Of a DNA stretch of 27,807 nt, positions 18,202 to 27,807 are shown one piece after another. The DNA comes from Nymphaea colorata. Lineage: Eukaryota; Streptophyta; Magnoliopsida; Nymphaeales; Nymphaeaceae. The DNA is taken from assembly GCF_008831285.2 (NCBI RefSeq), contig NW_022204687.1, forward strand, positions 1 through 27,807, given 5' to 3'. The position numbers were made by a program, and so were the translations under genes. Every line of letters starts with the position of its first letter. The stretch's first letter is position 1. A model generated the notes under the pieces. The model was not told the origin of the DNA and made no database searches. It was given only the letters and a program-made list of their open reading frames with translations.

Positions 18202-20419
18202 TCATTTTCCAAAGTCAAACTTCTTCAAAAATGGCAAGTCGATTCCTCCTCGCATCATCAATATGACTGTATATGATTTGTCAGCTTGAATATACACGGA
18301 TATTTGAGTCTTAAAGGGAAGTTTATTGTTTTTCTGCTGGTAAAACTCAAGGTTGAATGGAACCAAGTCGACAGCAGCCTTTAGACCGTTGATTGATCGA
18401 TTTATCTTTATGTCTCCGTTGTATCTCTAGTTATTTATGTTCTCTATCAGCATTCCTACCTCTTCATGAATGTAACTGTAATTGCAGCAAGAGATTGATC
18501 TGATGCAACTTGCCATATCTTTGAGCTAGGTCACAACATCCTTCTCCATGAGCTGGTCCTATCATCATACTACTTTTTAGCGAGTGTTAAGCTCACGTTA
18601 GAGTTTACTATTAAGGAAAGTTAATAACAATGGAAGATTTCCATTCTGGTAGGAGGATAATGTAATACTAGCCGGCTTCTAGTTTGTTATTGAAGTTGAT
18701 CGACTTCAGATTGGAGTATTTAGCATCGATCCATCTGCAATCTCCATCGAATTCCTTCTGAAGCAAGATAGCTCTAATCCATATATAGTCATAGTTTAAA
18801 CTGCTCCTTTGGTAAAATCTCTTCTATTTTTGCCTAATCGAGATAGAAACTGACCCAGCCTCGCTTACTTTGATAATCCTAACAGAGATATCAAACCTTG
18901 GAGTTTCGTTTGCTTTTTTGATGTTGATACCGATAGCTGAACTGTGCTATGGATGCAGTTCTGAGGATTGAAGGCATACACTTTATCAAAGGTTTCATAT
19001 ATGTTTGTCGAATTAATTACACGTGGTGATGATCTCCTCAAAGAATTTATTGTCAAATTGCCATCCTATGTCTTTGTAATGGGGATATATTTGTCTTCTG
19101 CTTATATATAACCAAGGAAGTCGAATCTTCTGTCTGATCACCTATCCACCTCTTGTTTCTCTAGGCTTGCTTTTTCTCATTGTTGTAAATTGAAAGATCT
19201 ATGCTGAAATGCCTGTTATTTCTTCAAGAAAGTCAAGAGTGTTTCCAAAATGAAGCGATTCATAGTTGGCATAATAATTGGCATATGCTTTCTCAAGCAA
19301 GTAAGGCCATATCTCCATGGTTCCGTTTTCATCTATTTTTTGGCAGTTGACAAATAAGGCTGGAGTTCTCCTTGGAAATTTTAAAGGACAGGAATGAAAT
19401 CGTCGACTATCACATACTTCCAGACATTCTATTGAAATATCTTTACTAAGTATACTCCAAATTCGCTAATTTCATATGACTAAAACATCTTCGAAAGGAT
19501 CGATTTGCAGTTTTTAATCGAACTGAAAGCGTCACCTATGAAGTTACTGCAGTGCTCGCATTTGATGTTTATATTGCTTCTCTCATCATTGTTAACAACT
19601 ATTAGATTGGAGTCTTTATAAAGTTAGGGAATTCTCATCCATTTGAACTTTTCAGTCTTATTTTATGGATTTTTGCCTCCCCTCTAACAATCGATGATAT
19701 GATCGGTGGGAATAACTCATCTTTATACTTTTCTTAGTTTCGCAATTTTATGTTTTTCTTCAGTTTGTTATTGAATTTTGCTTCGAAACGTTCGATTATG
19801 GTGAAGTAGCGTTTCCTAACAACTTAATTGGTCTTGGCAGCTCTTCCTTACCTATCTTCTCCGAGATTGCTGGGCTGTCTGTCCACGTTGCTTTGGAGTC
19901 GGCTTTGAATGATGCTGGACTAAATAGGCTTGAGATTACCTGCAAGAATTGAATGGTGCTGTTTCTAACAAGCTGGCTCTTCTTGAGGATTGAGGGCGTC
20001 CTACTGTCTTTCCGGGCAAATTATCTTTTATAATGTGAATTTCTGAGGATCAAATTTTCTCTAAACTTGACTTACTTGTTGCTGGAGAATCCTTTGTTTC
20101 GTGAGTCATTGACTTCACTGGCTCTGGAGAGTATCATTGAATTTTCCATGGATATCTGTTCGACATAATTTTTGCTATTATTGAACAATTGCAGGGCCTT
20201 ATCTTCTGATTTTGATTTGATTTTGACGGGAGAAAGTTTCATGATGGGGGGTTTGGGTTCGGCTGGGTTGATTTATCTACTAATGGTGATTGAATCATTG
20301 AGATTTTTTTGTGAGGGGGGTCGTTTGAGGGGGTTACTAAGTGGCGGCGGGCTGAGAAGACTGTCGATGAAGCTGGAGATGGAATTTATTTATTTGCTAC
20401 TGCTGCTCTTGGATTTCAT
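18202..20419 (-). CDS. Calpain-like protein, predicted catalytically inactive
   Basis: A Ser/Pro-rich N-terminal region of about 220 residues (KSKSSSSKQINSIS) precedes a calpain protease-like core. Core blocks are VWKYVIVDDFIPVL, TPALFVNCQKIDENG, EIWPYLLEKAYANYYANYES and LHFGNTLDFLEEITGIS. A domain III (C2-like) region follows with ETPRFDISVRIIKVSE, SVSISIRQ and LEAGQYYIILLPEW, then a C-terminal region ending LKKFDFGK. At the family's nucleophile block (GDCW) the sequence reads IGDAF, with Ala (codon 19528-19530) in place of Cys. The His (HAY) and Asn (NPWG) blocks are not found downstream. So it is a calpain fold without protease chemistry, a type known from several protists. There are about five one-base frame steps. 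The first 200 codons are uninterrupted. Confidence 0.88.
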
Positions 20420-20589
20420 TTAGTCTCTTTATTCTCAGTATTGATATTTATTGAATATTAAAATTCAGCCCGTACTCATAGTAAAAAATCTTAAAGTTTT
20501 CATGCATTTACCATCATTGAGAGTTTATTTTGATCCGTTTTGGTTGGGATTTTTCGTTGAATATATTTAGTCAAGCATGGATATGAATC

Positions 20590-22091
20590 ATGCATCAATT
20601 TATAAATAAATTGTATGAATAAGGAAGAGTAGATAACTATGAAATAGGTTCGATAACTATTGAAAATTTCGAATGCTAGGACGGAAGATACAAGACGATC
20701 GAGCTCATCAACTTCTTGAATAACTTCGTCATCATCCAAAATAAGGAGATGCATTTTACCAAGAGCAAGTCTACGAAAATATGCATAAAAGGTAAAAGTT
20801 TGCGGACAGCTATGACGAGAATGACTTCATGAATTTCATTTAAAATTCATAGTATATTCCCACTGAGAAAGGAGAGAATTAGCAACTGAATCGACGGGTA
20901 TTGTATCAAGTGTTTGAAAGCCATCTCAGTAAGAGCTCCCATGTCTAAATCGATTAAGAGAACAAGGAGAAGTAATTCAATAGCTTTATGGAACAAATCA
21001 GAAACCAATTAGTATCCAAACTGTTGCCCTATTGATCAGCGATGATGCTTATGTATTCAATCTTTTACTCTTTTTATGACTTTGTGAAGATTAAAGAGTG
21101 GACTGGATTCTTTTGGTTGTGTTTATGCACAATCTTCAAAGTAATCTGGTTATTAACCAGTTTTTTTTTGATGAAAAATGGCAAAAGCAAAAGAAAAAAA
21201 CACATTTAATTCAATAATCATAATGAAATCCTTAAATCTTAGTCGACTGAAGAATATTAGTGATAAAATATTGTTAAAAGTGATCTGTCAATATCAAAAT
21301 AAACCTTGATAAATGAAGATTAAAAACAAGCCATATTCAATACTTTAGTGATGATTAGCATATATAAGTTCTATATCAGACTTATCATCTAAAAAATCAT
21401 CAGTAATAGTAACTATAAGACAAGAAAGCTAAATAAGCTTATCAAGAGGCCATTTAAGCTAGGTTTCCAGCATATATAGCATGTGAAAATGTGAAATAAT
21501 GCGAAAAAAGATAAATAGCGATCATGATAATTCAAACAATTCCAACAGACACATAGAAAAAAATATAAAAAAGCGAAACGAGAAAAGTATTTGATAAAGT
21601 TGCAATAGACCTCTTTATTGCATCTTAATTAACAATAAGTTGAAAATCTTATAAAAATCCTTAATATAAGCTCTTGAATGCTCCAATCACGCCAAGGCTA
21701 ACTTTAAATGATTTTATTAATTTTAGAAACCTCAAGACCTAAATCAAAGCATATGGACCGTTTTTCATTATTCTGATCGATCTGCATATAATTAATATGT
21801 ATTAATTGGATAAAGTGGTGGCAGGCTCAACTGTATGAACCTGTTTGAATTTATAACTAACGAATAAAAATAATAAAGGAACTGGTATCGCCATCTGATA
21901 TGATCATTTAATAAGAATATAAAGCATCATCCTCCCACCCTTAGCATAAGATATCATCGTTTTATTATGATTTAGATGATATTTAAATCTCTTCACAAAT
22001 ATTGAGTTAAAAATCTTAAATATGCAATTATTTGTAATAAAGACGCATCAAACAACCAAACCATGGACGGGTAACACATAAAATGCTTTGA
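20590..22091 (+). CDS. Hypothetical protein, frame-interrupted
   Basis: Probable gene of about 500 residues starting MHQFINKLYEQGRVDNYEIG. Coherent protein-like stretches follow one another in different frames: FECQDGRYKTIELINFLNN, YDENDFMNFIQNSQYIPTEK, AKQAYQEAIQARFPAYIACE, IGQSGGRLNCMNLFEFITNE, and KPQ/Ser-rich tail sequence ending RVTHKML and TGA. At least eight frame steps are needed. The middle (21030-21330) has competing readings: one crosses in-frame TGA codons at 21033 and 21261 and contains two membrane-like segments, the other does not. No domain is recognised. The region is certainly coding in large part, but its exact product cannot be given. Confidence 0.5.
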
Positions 22092-22264
22092 TAATCACTT
22101 TTCCCTTATTTTTTCAACTTTACAATTTCTTTTATATAACGCCAAGCTATAATATGGCGTTAAAATGTTTCAGTTTCGATGCAGTTAAAGGCAAAAAGCC
22201 ATGTTGATGAGTATGAATAAGGGAATAAAATACAAATATCATTCTGATAATAATGTAGGTAATG

Positions 22265-22977
22265 TCAATCGAATGTTTCTAAGAGCATTGAGGTGATGTG
22301 ATTTCTTGGTTCTGTCCATCCGTTTAGAAGTAATATGCAGACCGATATTTCTTCTCTGAGGAAGTAGTCGATGATGGTTCTTGTGATTTTGGCATAGAAG
22401 AGTTGTTCCTGTCTCGAATAGAGTTAGTTTTCCTCGGGGTGGCTCCTAACCAATTCCTTGAGGGTTTCTTCGTTAACGTAGTTATTCATCTTGCTTCTGA
22501 TCATGCTCTGGTAGAGGTAAAATCTCTTAATATTCCAGCCTTTTTAAATGTTTTACTTCTGGAAAAGTTTCTAAACGATCTTGCACGATTTTCCTTTCTT
22601 CTGGATGAATGATAAAATCAATCTAATGATATTGGGGACAACGTTTCGGTTCTAAAGTTGTTGAGATTTCTTCGATTTTTTGGAAACGTAGATTTCGGGA
22701 TGGTAATCCTCATCTTTGGAAGTTTTTTTTTATTTCAACGATAATTTCTATAACTTTTTAGTTTAGGGCTCGAAGACAGTCTATTTCATGGACTCCTCAC
22801 ATTGTTTGACGAGAATGGTTTGCGCAATGGTCTGTTTACAATAAATTGAGTTTTATTCTGAAACCTGTGTATGAATATTTTGAATGATTTCGGCATTAGG
22901 AAGAATCCAATTATTGTTGTTGGGGATGAGGTAGGTGGGATACACGACGTAATACTGAATAACATCACTTTTACCAT
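22265..22977 (-). CDS. Hypothetical protein (orphan)
   Basis: 237 residues in a single frame, apart from one missing A in the AAAA run right after the start (plus-strand T4 at 22969-22972), which also makes the length an exact multiple of three. Many TAA/TAG codons read as Gln. The N-terminal third is mixed (VIQYYVVYPTYLIPNNNNW). The middle is very Lys/Gln-rich (QKLSLKQKKTSKDEDYHPE). The C-terminal third looks folded and helical: NNYVNEETLKELVRSHPEEN, YAKITRTIIDYFLREEISV, then LLLNGWTEPRNHITSMLLET. No family recognised. It is flanked by convergent and divergent orphans. Confidence 0.7.
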
Positions 22978-23100
22978 GGAGATTTGATAGTAAATGCGAT
23001 TATTAAAATATTATATTTTTGAAATTATTGATACGCATTTAGAGCATTAATCAAACCATTTAAAGTCCCTCAAAATCCATATCAGAAGTCAATTGTCATA

Positions 23101-24746
23101 ATGGGGCAAATCGTCAAGCATTTTTACTATATATATTGCATTACAAGCTTATTCTATCGATTGCCGTCCTCAATTTCGTAATTTAGGGAAAATTATATTT
23201 TCGACGTAACATGCCCATCTCTAAAATTCAAAAAGTATTCATTATCCAAGATAAGGCACCCTTTTGACATTGGACCCTATCTCATTTTTGCGATATTTTA
23301 ATTGTTTTCTGATTAAAATTGATTTGAATTCGACATCCTTCCCGTTTTACAAAGCTACCTAATCAACCTAATTTAGAATTCTAAGAAGAAAAATGTAGTA
23401 TAATTCTTTTCTTTCGATACAGAAAGACTTGGACTGCAGTGGGCTCGGGTATTTTCATGTTGCATTATCAAATCAAGCTAAAAAATGATATTAATCATTT
23501 TTCGAGAGGATTTCCAAACCGTGATTTAAAATGACAAAAATAGCATATATTAACTACTAAGACCTCAATTGCTTGGATGATAACTCACGCACCTATAATT
23601 TTTCATCAATTTTTTAGCAATCAATCAAAATGAGAAGAACACTCCATCAATAAGCCAAAGCAAAAGTTACCCTCCTTGTGTTTTAGAATGAAACTGATCT
23701 GCTTTTTCATGAAATTGACGAAAATGATGACATTTTAGCATTTAAATATTTCATTTGTGAATATTGTGGAAGATGGCTACGAAGAACTTCTGCAAAAAAA
23801 TAAAAATATCAATGGCATAAACTTCATAAAATAAATACAATACTCCCAGTTTCCAGAATATTTCAGACAGCATAAGCCAATATTCGGAAAAAAAGAATGA
23901 TAAATGTTCTACAGTTTGCTTCAAATTTAACGAGTTGAGTAAACTCCCCAAAAATCAGAAAAATAGGGCCTGTTCAACTAATCTGAGCAAAGATTCATGG
24001 TAATTTCATGGTAGATGGCTCATTCAGGCAAGAATTAAGTTTTGAACATTGATTTTTAAGCTTTAATTCTTCTTCAAATAATCGGCTATGCTACTTGCAA
24101 TATATGGGCAAAAAAATAATAACTAGCACTTGTAGCCATCTCGAACAGATCTTATCTCAATGGGAGTCAAAATATCAATAGAACAAAGCAAAAGCATCCC
24201 ATACTCGAATAAATATGTAGTAAGCATCTTGTGATGATCCCGGAAGCATGTTTGTGCCTGAAGGAAACAATCCTGGCAGCCAAGTTACCATCATACACGC
24301 AGTTCTAAGTGTATTGGTAGATCGCCGCTTACCAGATTGCCCGTTTGGTATGATAAAAATAATAATGAGATGTGGATGCAAGGGATAAATATAACACATT
24401 CTAAGAGAAAGGAACGGAAAATTTAGAATGATTGATGAGTATTCAATTGAATTTGCTAATGAAAAATAAAAATAAGTCTACTCCACTTTGCCATATTTGG
24501 ATTTTAAATTGGCAATTATCAAAGGTAGGAAAAGGAGGAAGATTAAGACTCATCTTCTACAGCATCTTGGAACCTGTTTTTAGCCATTTTACAAGAAAAA
24601 AGGTCACAAATTCATTAGAACTTTCAGATATCTATATACAAGATCTAAAGCATCCATTTAACAATCCCAACAATTTAATTGTAATTGGCGCAATAGCAAG
24701 GAAGCCAATATATAGAAATTTCTAATTAGAATTAATTTTATCTTGA
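23101..24746 (+). CDS. Hypothetical protein with a C2H2-type zinc finger, frame-interrupted
   Basis: A plus-strand coding region with plausible start MGQIVKHFYYIYCITSLFYR and stop TGA at 24744-24746. In the middle, KYFICEYCGRWLRR followed by a His-x3-His (WHKLH) about 16 residues on resembles a C2H2 zinc finger. Downstream come DDPGSMFVPEGNNPG, SVLVDRRLPDCPFGM, MRCGCKGQ and YSIEFANEKQKQ, then a Lys-rich tail. At least five frame steps are needed and alternatives compete after 24500. MYST acetyltransferase and domesticated transposase were considered because of the finger, but their catalytic blocks were not found. Coding nature is likely; identity is unknown. Confidence 0.45.
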
Positions 24747-25076
24747 TTTGCTTGCTCTAGCCTTTTCCAACCATCTAGACATCATTTTCATGAAGCTTGA
24801 TAATTAACTCAATAAATTAATGATCATTTTCAAAGTTTTAACAAAGAATTTTGATAAATTTATCAAAATTTATCGTCTTTTAAGATGAATTAGTATGTAA
24901 AATTAATTCTTAATCAATAGCAGTAACTTATAGCCATCTAATATATCCAATTAAATCATTTAAACTGCTATTTTTCCCTCTGAAGGCAAAGATGCTTTCG
25001 ATGGTTAATATGAACTTCACTATAAATCAATCGTTAGTTAAAAGTTAATTATTTTATTTGGAGTTGGGTTAAAAAA
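24747..25076. other. Intergenic, AT-rich
   Basis: 330 bases between two plus-strand genes. It contains a short inverted run of TTGATAAATTTATCAA (about 24852-24867), an 8-bp palindromic arm pair. No gene or RNA was seen. Confidence 0.45.
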
Positions 25077-25715
25077 ATGAAAAAGGTTCATCCTCTGGAG
25101 CTCATCAATAATTCCGTAGCAAATCTATCATCAAATGATAATATGCAGCAATCAGGGCATCTTTCATGTCGTTTCTGCAATGTAACAGACAAGGGCAATC
25201 TTGAGGAGGACTAGCTATTATATCCTTGCACTTGTCCCATGCCAATCCATAGAAATTGCCTCTTCGATGAGATGAAAAACAGCCATCTGAGTCCTCATCG
25301 ACATCATTTCGATAAGAGATAGCAGAGATACAATTGCAAGAGATGCTCAGAAGTGATTAGATTTTCCTCAACAAAAGAACTGAAATGCCGAAATTGTGAA
25401 GAAATACATTAGTTTAGAAGGAATAACTGTTGCATGTGCACCATACTTGCTATCTTGGCCCTTATCACCCTCGTCATGATCACTTTGGTCATCGTCATCT
25501 CAAGATCCAACTTTGTCCAAGACAAGACCATCAGTGATGCTGCCATAATAGGGATATCGATCGGAACAGGAGTGCTAATCTTAATAGTTTTGTATTTTTT
25601 CATCTCAGATGTGCTGCTTAAGTATTCCTACAAGATCAAACTGCTCGAGAGGAGGCAACCTCCCAAGAGGAAACACAGTAAGAATAATTCAATATCGATT
25701 ATTAGTTACTAATGA
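25077..25715 (+). CDS. Membrane RING-CH (MARCH-like) E3 ubiquitin ligase
   Basis: An unbroken frame of 212 residues. The N-terminal RING variant has C4HC3 spacing: CRFCNV, PCTCPMPIHRNC, then YNCKRC, with a further Cys pair (CRNCEE). Two hydrophobic spans follow (CTILAILALITLVMITLVIV and IGISIGTGVLILIVLYFFI). A short basic cytosolic tail (ERRQPPKRKHSK) ends just before TGA. This finger-then-two-spans plan is that of MARCH proteins, which ubiquitinate membrane proteins and control their trafficking. Three TAG and one TAA codons read as Gln. Along with the RING-H2 gene at 4218 it is the second membrane ubiquitin ligase on this chromosome. Confidence 0.88.
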
Positions 25716-26250
25716 TCTATAATATACATCATATTCTTCCTAATCGTGCCTTTTCTTGAAGGATTTAGAAGGATTTAGTATTTTACCTAAAAACACCCAG
25801 ATAAAATAAATCATTCTTTTGTCAATGTAGACTTTACAGAGTATTACAATGGTAAATTTTGTTAGGAATGGTGTTTGATTGGTTTTTTATTGAAGTTAAT
25901 CAAGGATCAGTACATAGTTTTTAGGGTCGAATCCGCAGAAAAATCATACTTAATCATTTATAAATTTGCCGATAGGATGAGAAATCGTAGAAACGATGGT
26001 TATCTCGGTTATTTTTCCATAATTGCTTCTAAATATTGACAATCCTTCATCTAGCTTCTTACCTCATCAAAATCTATCTCCAAAGGATAGAAGACCAATG
26101 CAAGCAACTCTATACATTATTTTAGCATCACTTTGAACCGAAAATAATTGAAAGCTAATTGTTGTAATTTATTCCTCTTATTTCTAATAAATTAATTCGA
26201 TTAATATATAAATCTATTATTTGTCATAATTATTAGTTTCCACGGTTTCG
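25716..26250. other. 535-nt intergenic region
   Basis: The longest gene-free stretch in the window, between two plus-strand genes. It is AT-rich and contains a perfect 10-bp tandem duplication, AAGGATTTAG twice at 25759-25778. A T-loop-like GGGTCGAATCC near 25925 does not fold into a tRNA. The promoter of the last gene should lie near its right end. Confidence 0.5.
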
Positions 26251-27425
26251 ATGTCCCTCCTTCGGGGTGGCAATTTTTGCCGTTGCGTTGATTTTCGGTA
26301 TGTATCCGTGGGTAGTATATACGGAAGCGACTTTAAATATTCTAAGCTATTTAATTTTTAATCCTAGGTCACCACATGCATATAGGAAAAGAATAAGTCG
26401 AGGAGGAGAAGAAGGCTATCGACCAGAGCCAGCCTCTCCGGCCCTCCTCAGAGGAGGAGGACTCTTCACGGTACGATTCCGCCAATCGCCACCTCGCTTT
26501 TTAAAAAAACTACCCCAAGAATATCTTCATACCCATGATCGAACATCTCAGCGAGAGAGGGCTTCAAAAGTAGTACGAGGCCTGCGTGGGTACGCGGGAA
26601 AGCTTCTAGGGCAAGAACGTGGTATCTTTGGCGGAGATCCACCGAGTAATGAGTCAGGAGTGGTTCAGCGAGGGTATCAACTTGTCCGCGCTCGTCTCCA
26701 GCATGTCCAATAAAATCCTCATGAACTCCAAAATCAAGAAGAAGCTCTTCCACCTGCTCCTCATCCGCGAGCTCTTCACCATCCCCCTCCAGGACCCCCG
26801 AGAATTCAAAAAACTGGTCAGCAAAAAAGCCAACGAAGTTTCCGAGAGCAAGTTGCCCGATGACCTGCTCTTCAATTTCCCCAGCGCGCTCATATACCTC
26901 CTCCACATCTTCGCGGAGGGACTGTAAAAATTAGATAACTCCGCTGCTGTCCGCCCGTTACAAGACCCGGTGCGCAGGAAGAATAGTAGCGGCGGTCAGA
27001 CGGTTAGAAGCCGGAGCATAGATTGAAAAGAGGAGAGACAAGCTCTAAGTTGGAGTATAAACTGTATATCTCGAGGATCATCGTGTCCCTAATGCCTTCC
27101 AGGGCGATTCTGGCGAGTTCTTGGACCTGATAGAGTCGGTAAAGTGCAAAGTGCAAGAGAGAGAGGCCCAGGTGAGAGAAAAGTACAACCTGCCAGAGTA
27201 CGTGCCAGAGTGGAGCTATTTCAATGCAATTGTCATCAATAACTGCTACCTGATCAAGCGTAACAAGCATAGACTCACATACTCTCTCCTCAACTCGTGG
27301 ATCCAGGAGTTCAAGGATCGGGCTACCAGCTTGAAGGGATTCATAGAGATTGCAGGCACTGAGAGACTAAGGAACCTGATAGAGAAGTTAAGTTCACGCC
27401 CATTGTTTTAATCTCACCGCCGTGA
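26251..27425 (+). CDS. Hypothetical GC-rich protein (orphan), last gene of the chromosome
   Basis: About 392 residues, starting MSLLRGGNFCRCVDFRYVSV and ending FTPIVLISPP and TGA. Four one-base steps (near 26387-26395, 27020, 27101 and 27388), all one base missing, make the length a multiple of three. Internal TAA and TAG codons read as Gln. An acidic linker (RPSSEEEDSSRYDS) leads to helical segments: NIFIPMIEHLSERGLQ, EIHRVMSQEWFSEGINLSAL, KKLFHLLLIRELFTIP, then EYKLYISRIIVSLM, LDLIESVKCKVQEREAQV and EYVPEWSYFNAIVINNCYL. No family recognised. Codon third positions are GC-rich compared with the surroundings, as in RanBP1, which suggests strong expression or a different history. The gene points at the right telomere, 259 nt away. 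A hydrophobic ORF starting near 26267 is a shadow in another frame. Confidence 0.7.
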
Positions 27426-27684
27426 TCTGTCATTACTAATCTATATTCAAGATATAAATTATCAATCAAAGTTGATTATTATTATTAGATTGGACTCATA
27501 TAGACCCATAGGATTTGGATGCAGGACTTGGGGAAAGAGAATGGTTTTGTTTTGTGTTTTAATAATGATGATTTTTTTAATTTTTGAACCGATTTATTAT
27601 TCCGGAAAAAGCTAAGATACGAGCATTAAAATATATATATGGTTCATTGTTCACAACTTCCTATCTTCATCCATTTAATGATGA
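27426..27684. other. Right subtelomeric region
   Basis: 259 bases of AT-rich sequence between the last stop codon and the telomere, with an ATATATATAT-like run near 27632. No gene was seen. Confidence 0.5.
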
Positions 27685-27807
27685 GGGGTTGGGGTTGGGG
27701 TTGGGGTTGGGGTTGGGGTTGGGGTTGGGGTTGGGGTTGGGGTTGGGGTTGGGGTTGGGGTTGGGGTTGGGGTTGGGGTTGGGGTTGGGGTTGGGGTTGG
27801 GGTTGGG
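27685..27807. repeat. Right telomere, GGGGTT repeats
   Basis: About 20 uninterrupted G4T2 repeats run to the last base, in the orientation expected for the 3' end of a linear chromosome. With the left telomere this shows the molecule is complete. Confidence 0.98.

Noticed and set aside
23101-24746. MYST acetyltransferase or domesticated transposase
   Set aside because: Only a zinc-finger-like pair of Cys and His was found; the acetyl-CoA-binding or DDD/DDE catalytic blocks were not seen.
25915-25960. tRNA-like T-loop (GGGTCGAATCC)
   Set aside because: The flanking bases do not pair as a T stem and no anticodon or acceptor arm fits nearby.
26267-26713. Hydrophobic ORF beginning near 26267, resembling a membrane or organellar protein
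   Set aside because: Another frame starting at ATG 26251 continues, with one-base steps, through the whole downstream gene; this ORF overlaps it and stops within it.
26466-26906. Minus-strand ORFs over the last gene
   Set aside because: They are shadows of the GC-rich plus-strand gene, which reads through TAA/TAG as Gln.
136-27425. UGA as a second Trp codon throughout
   Set aside because: All recognisable conserved Trp positions use TGG, and conserved proteins such as tubby end exactly at TGA.
1-27807. Mobile elements, CRISPR arrays, rRNA or virus-derived genes
   Set aside because: No transposase, terminal inverted repeats other than telomeres, spaced repeats, rRNA or viral hallmark sequence was seen.

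Overview
This window is a complete small linear chromosome of a ciliate macronucleus. It starts with about 80 bases of CCCCAA repeat and ends with about 123 bases of GGGGTT repeat, so both telomeres are present. In conserved proteins (kinases, PP1-like phosphatase, tubby, RanBP1) TAA and TAG fall where glutamine belongs, and TGA is the only codon that ends genes. That is the ciliate UAR=Gln code. Seven well-supported introns are only 20-22 nt long. G4T2 telomeres with this code fit an oligohymenophorean-type ciliate, but the introns are far shorter than usual for Tetrahymena; I cannot name the species.

Layout, left to right: GSK3-like kinase (-), orphan basic protein (-), PP1-like phosphatase (+), membrane RING-H2 protein (+), tubby-like protein (-), small orphan (-), p24/emp24 cargo receptor (-), multi-span membrane protein (+), long coiled-coil protein (+), a second hydrophilic protein (+), NEK kinase (-), SHIPPO/PG-rich-repeat protein (-), ULK/ATG1-like kinase with a long tail (+), RanBP1 (-), calpain-like protein (-), orphan (+), orphan (-), zinc-finger-containing orphan (+), membrane RING-CH protein (+) and a GC-rich orphan (+). 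That is about 20 genes in 27.8 kb, with gaps of roughly 35-540 nt. The two terminal genes both point at their telomeres; the left one stops 55 nt from the repeat.

The gene set leans toward signalling (three kinases, one phosphatase), cilia (tubby, SHIPPO, NEK, coiled coil), membrane traffic and ubiquitin (p24, two membrane RING proteins) and nuclear transport (RanBP1). Nothing suggests an operon or an integrated mobile system.

Many genes show places where the reading frame steps as if one base were missing, often at short homopolymers, while neighbours such as the GSK3-like, RING-H2, RanBP1 and RING-CH genes are intact. The simplest explanation is single-base undercalls in the assembly. CDS coordinates below span first to last codon and ignore these breaks. 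Standard-code ORFs badly misrepresent this window because they stop at glutamine codons.
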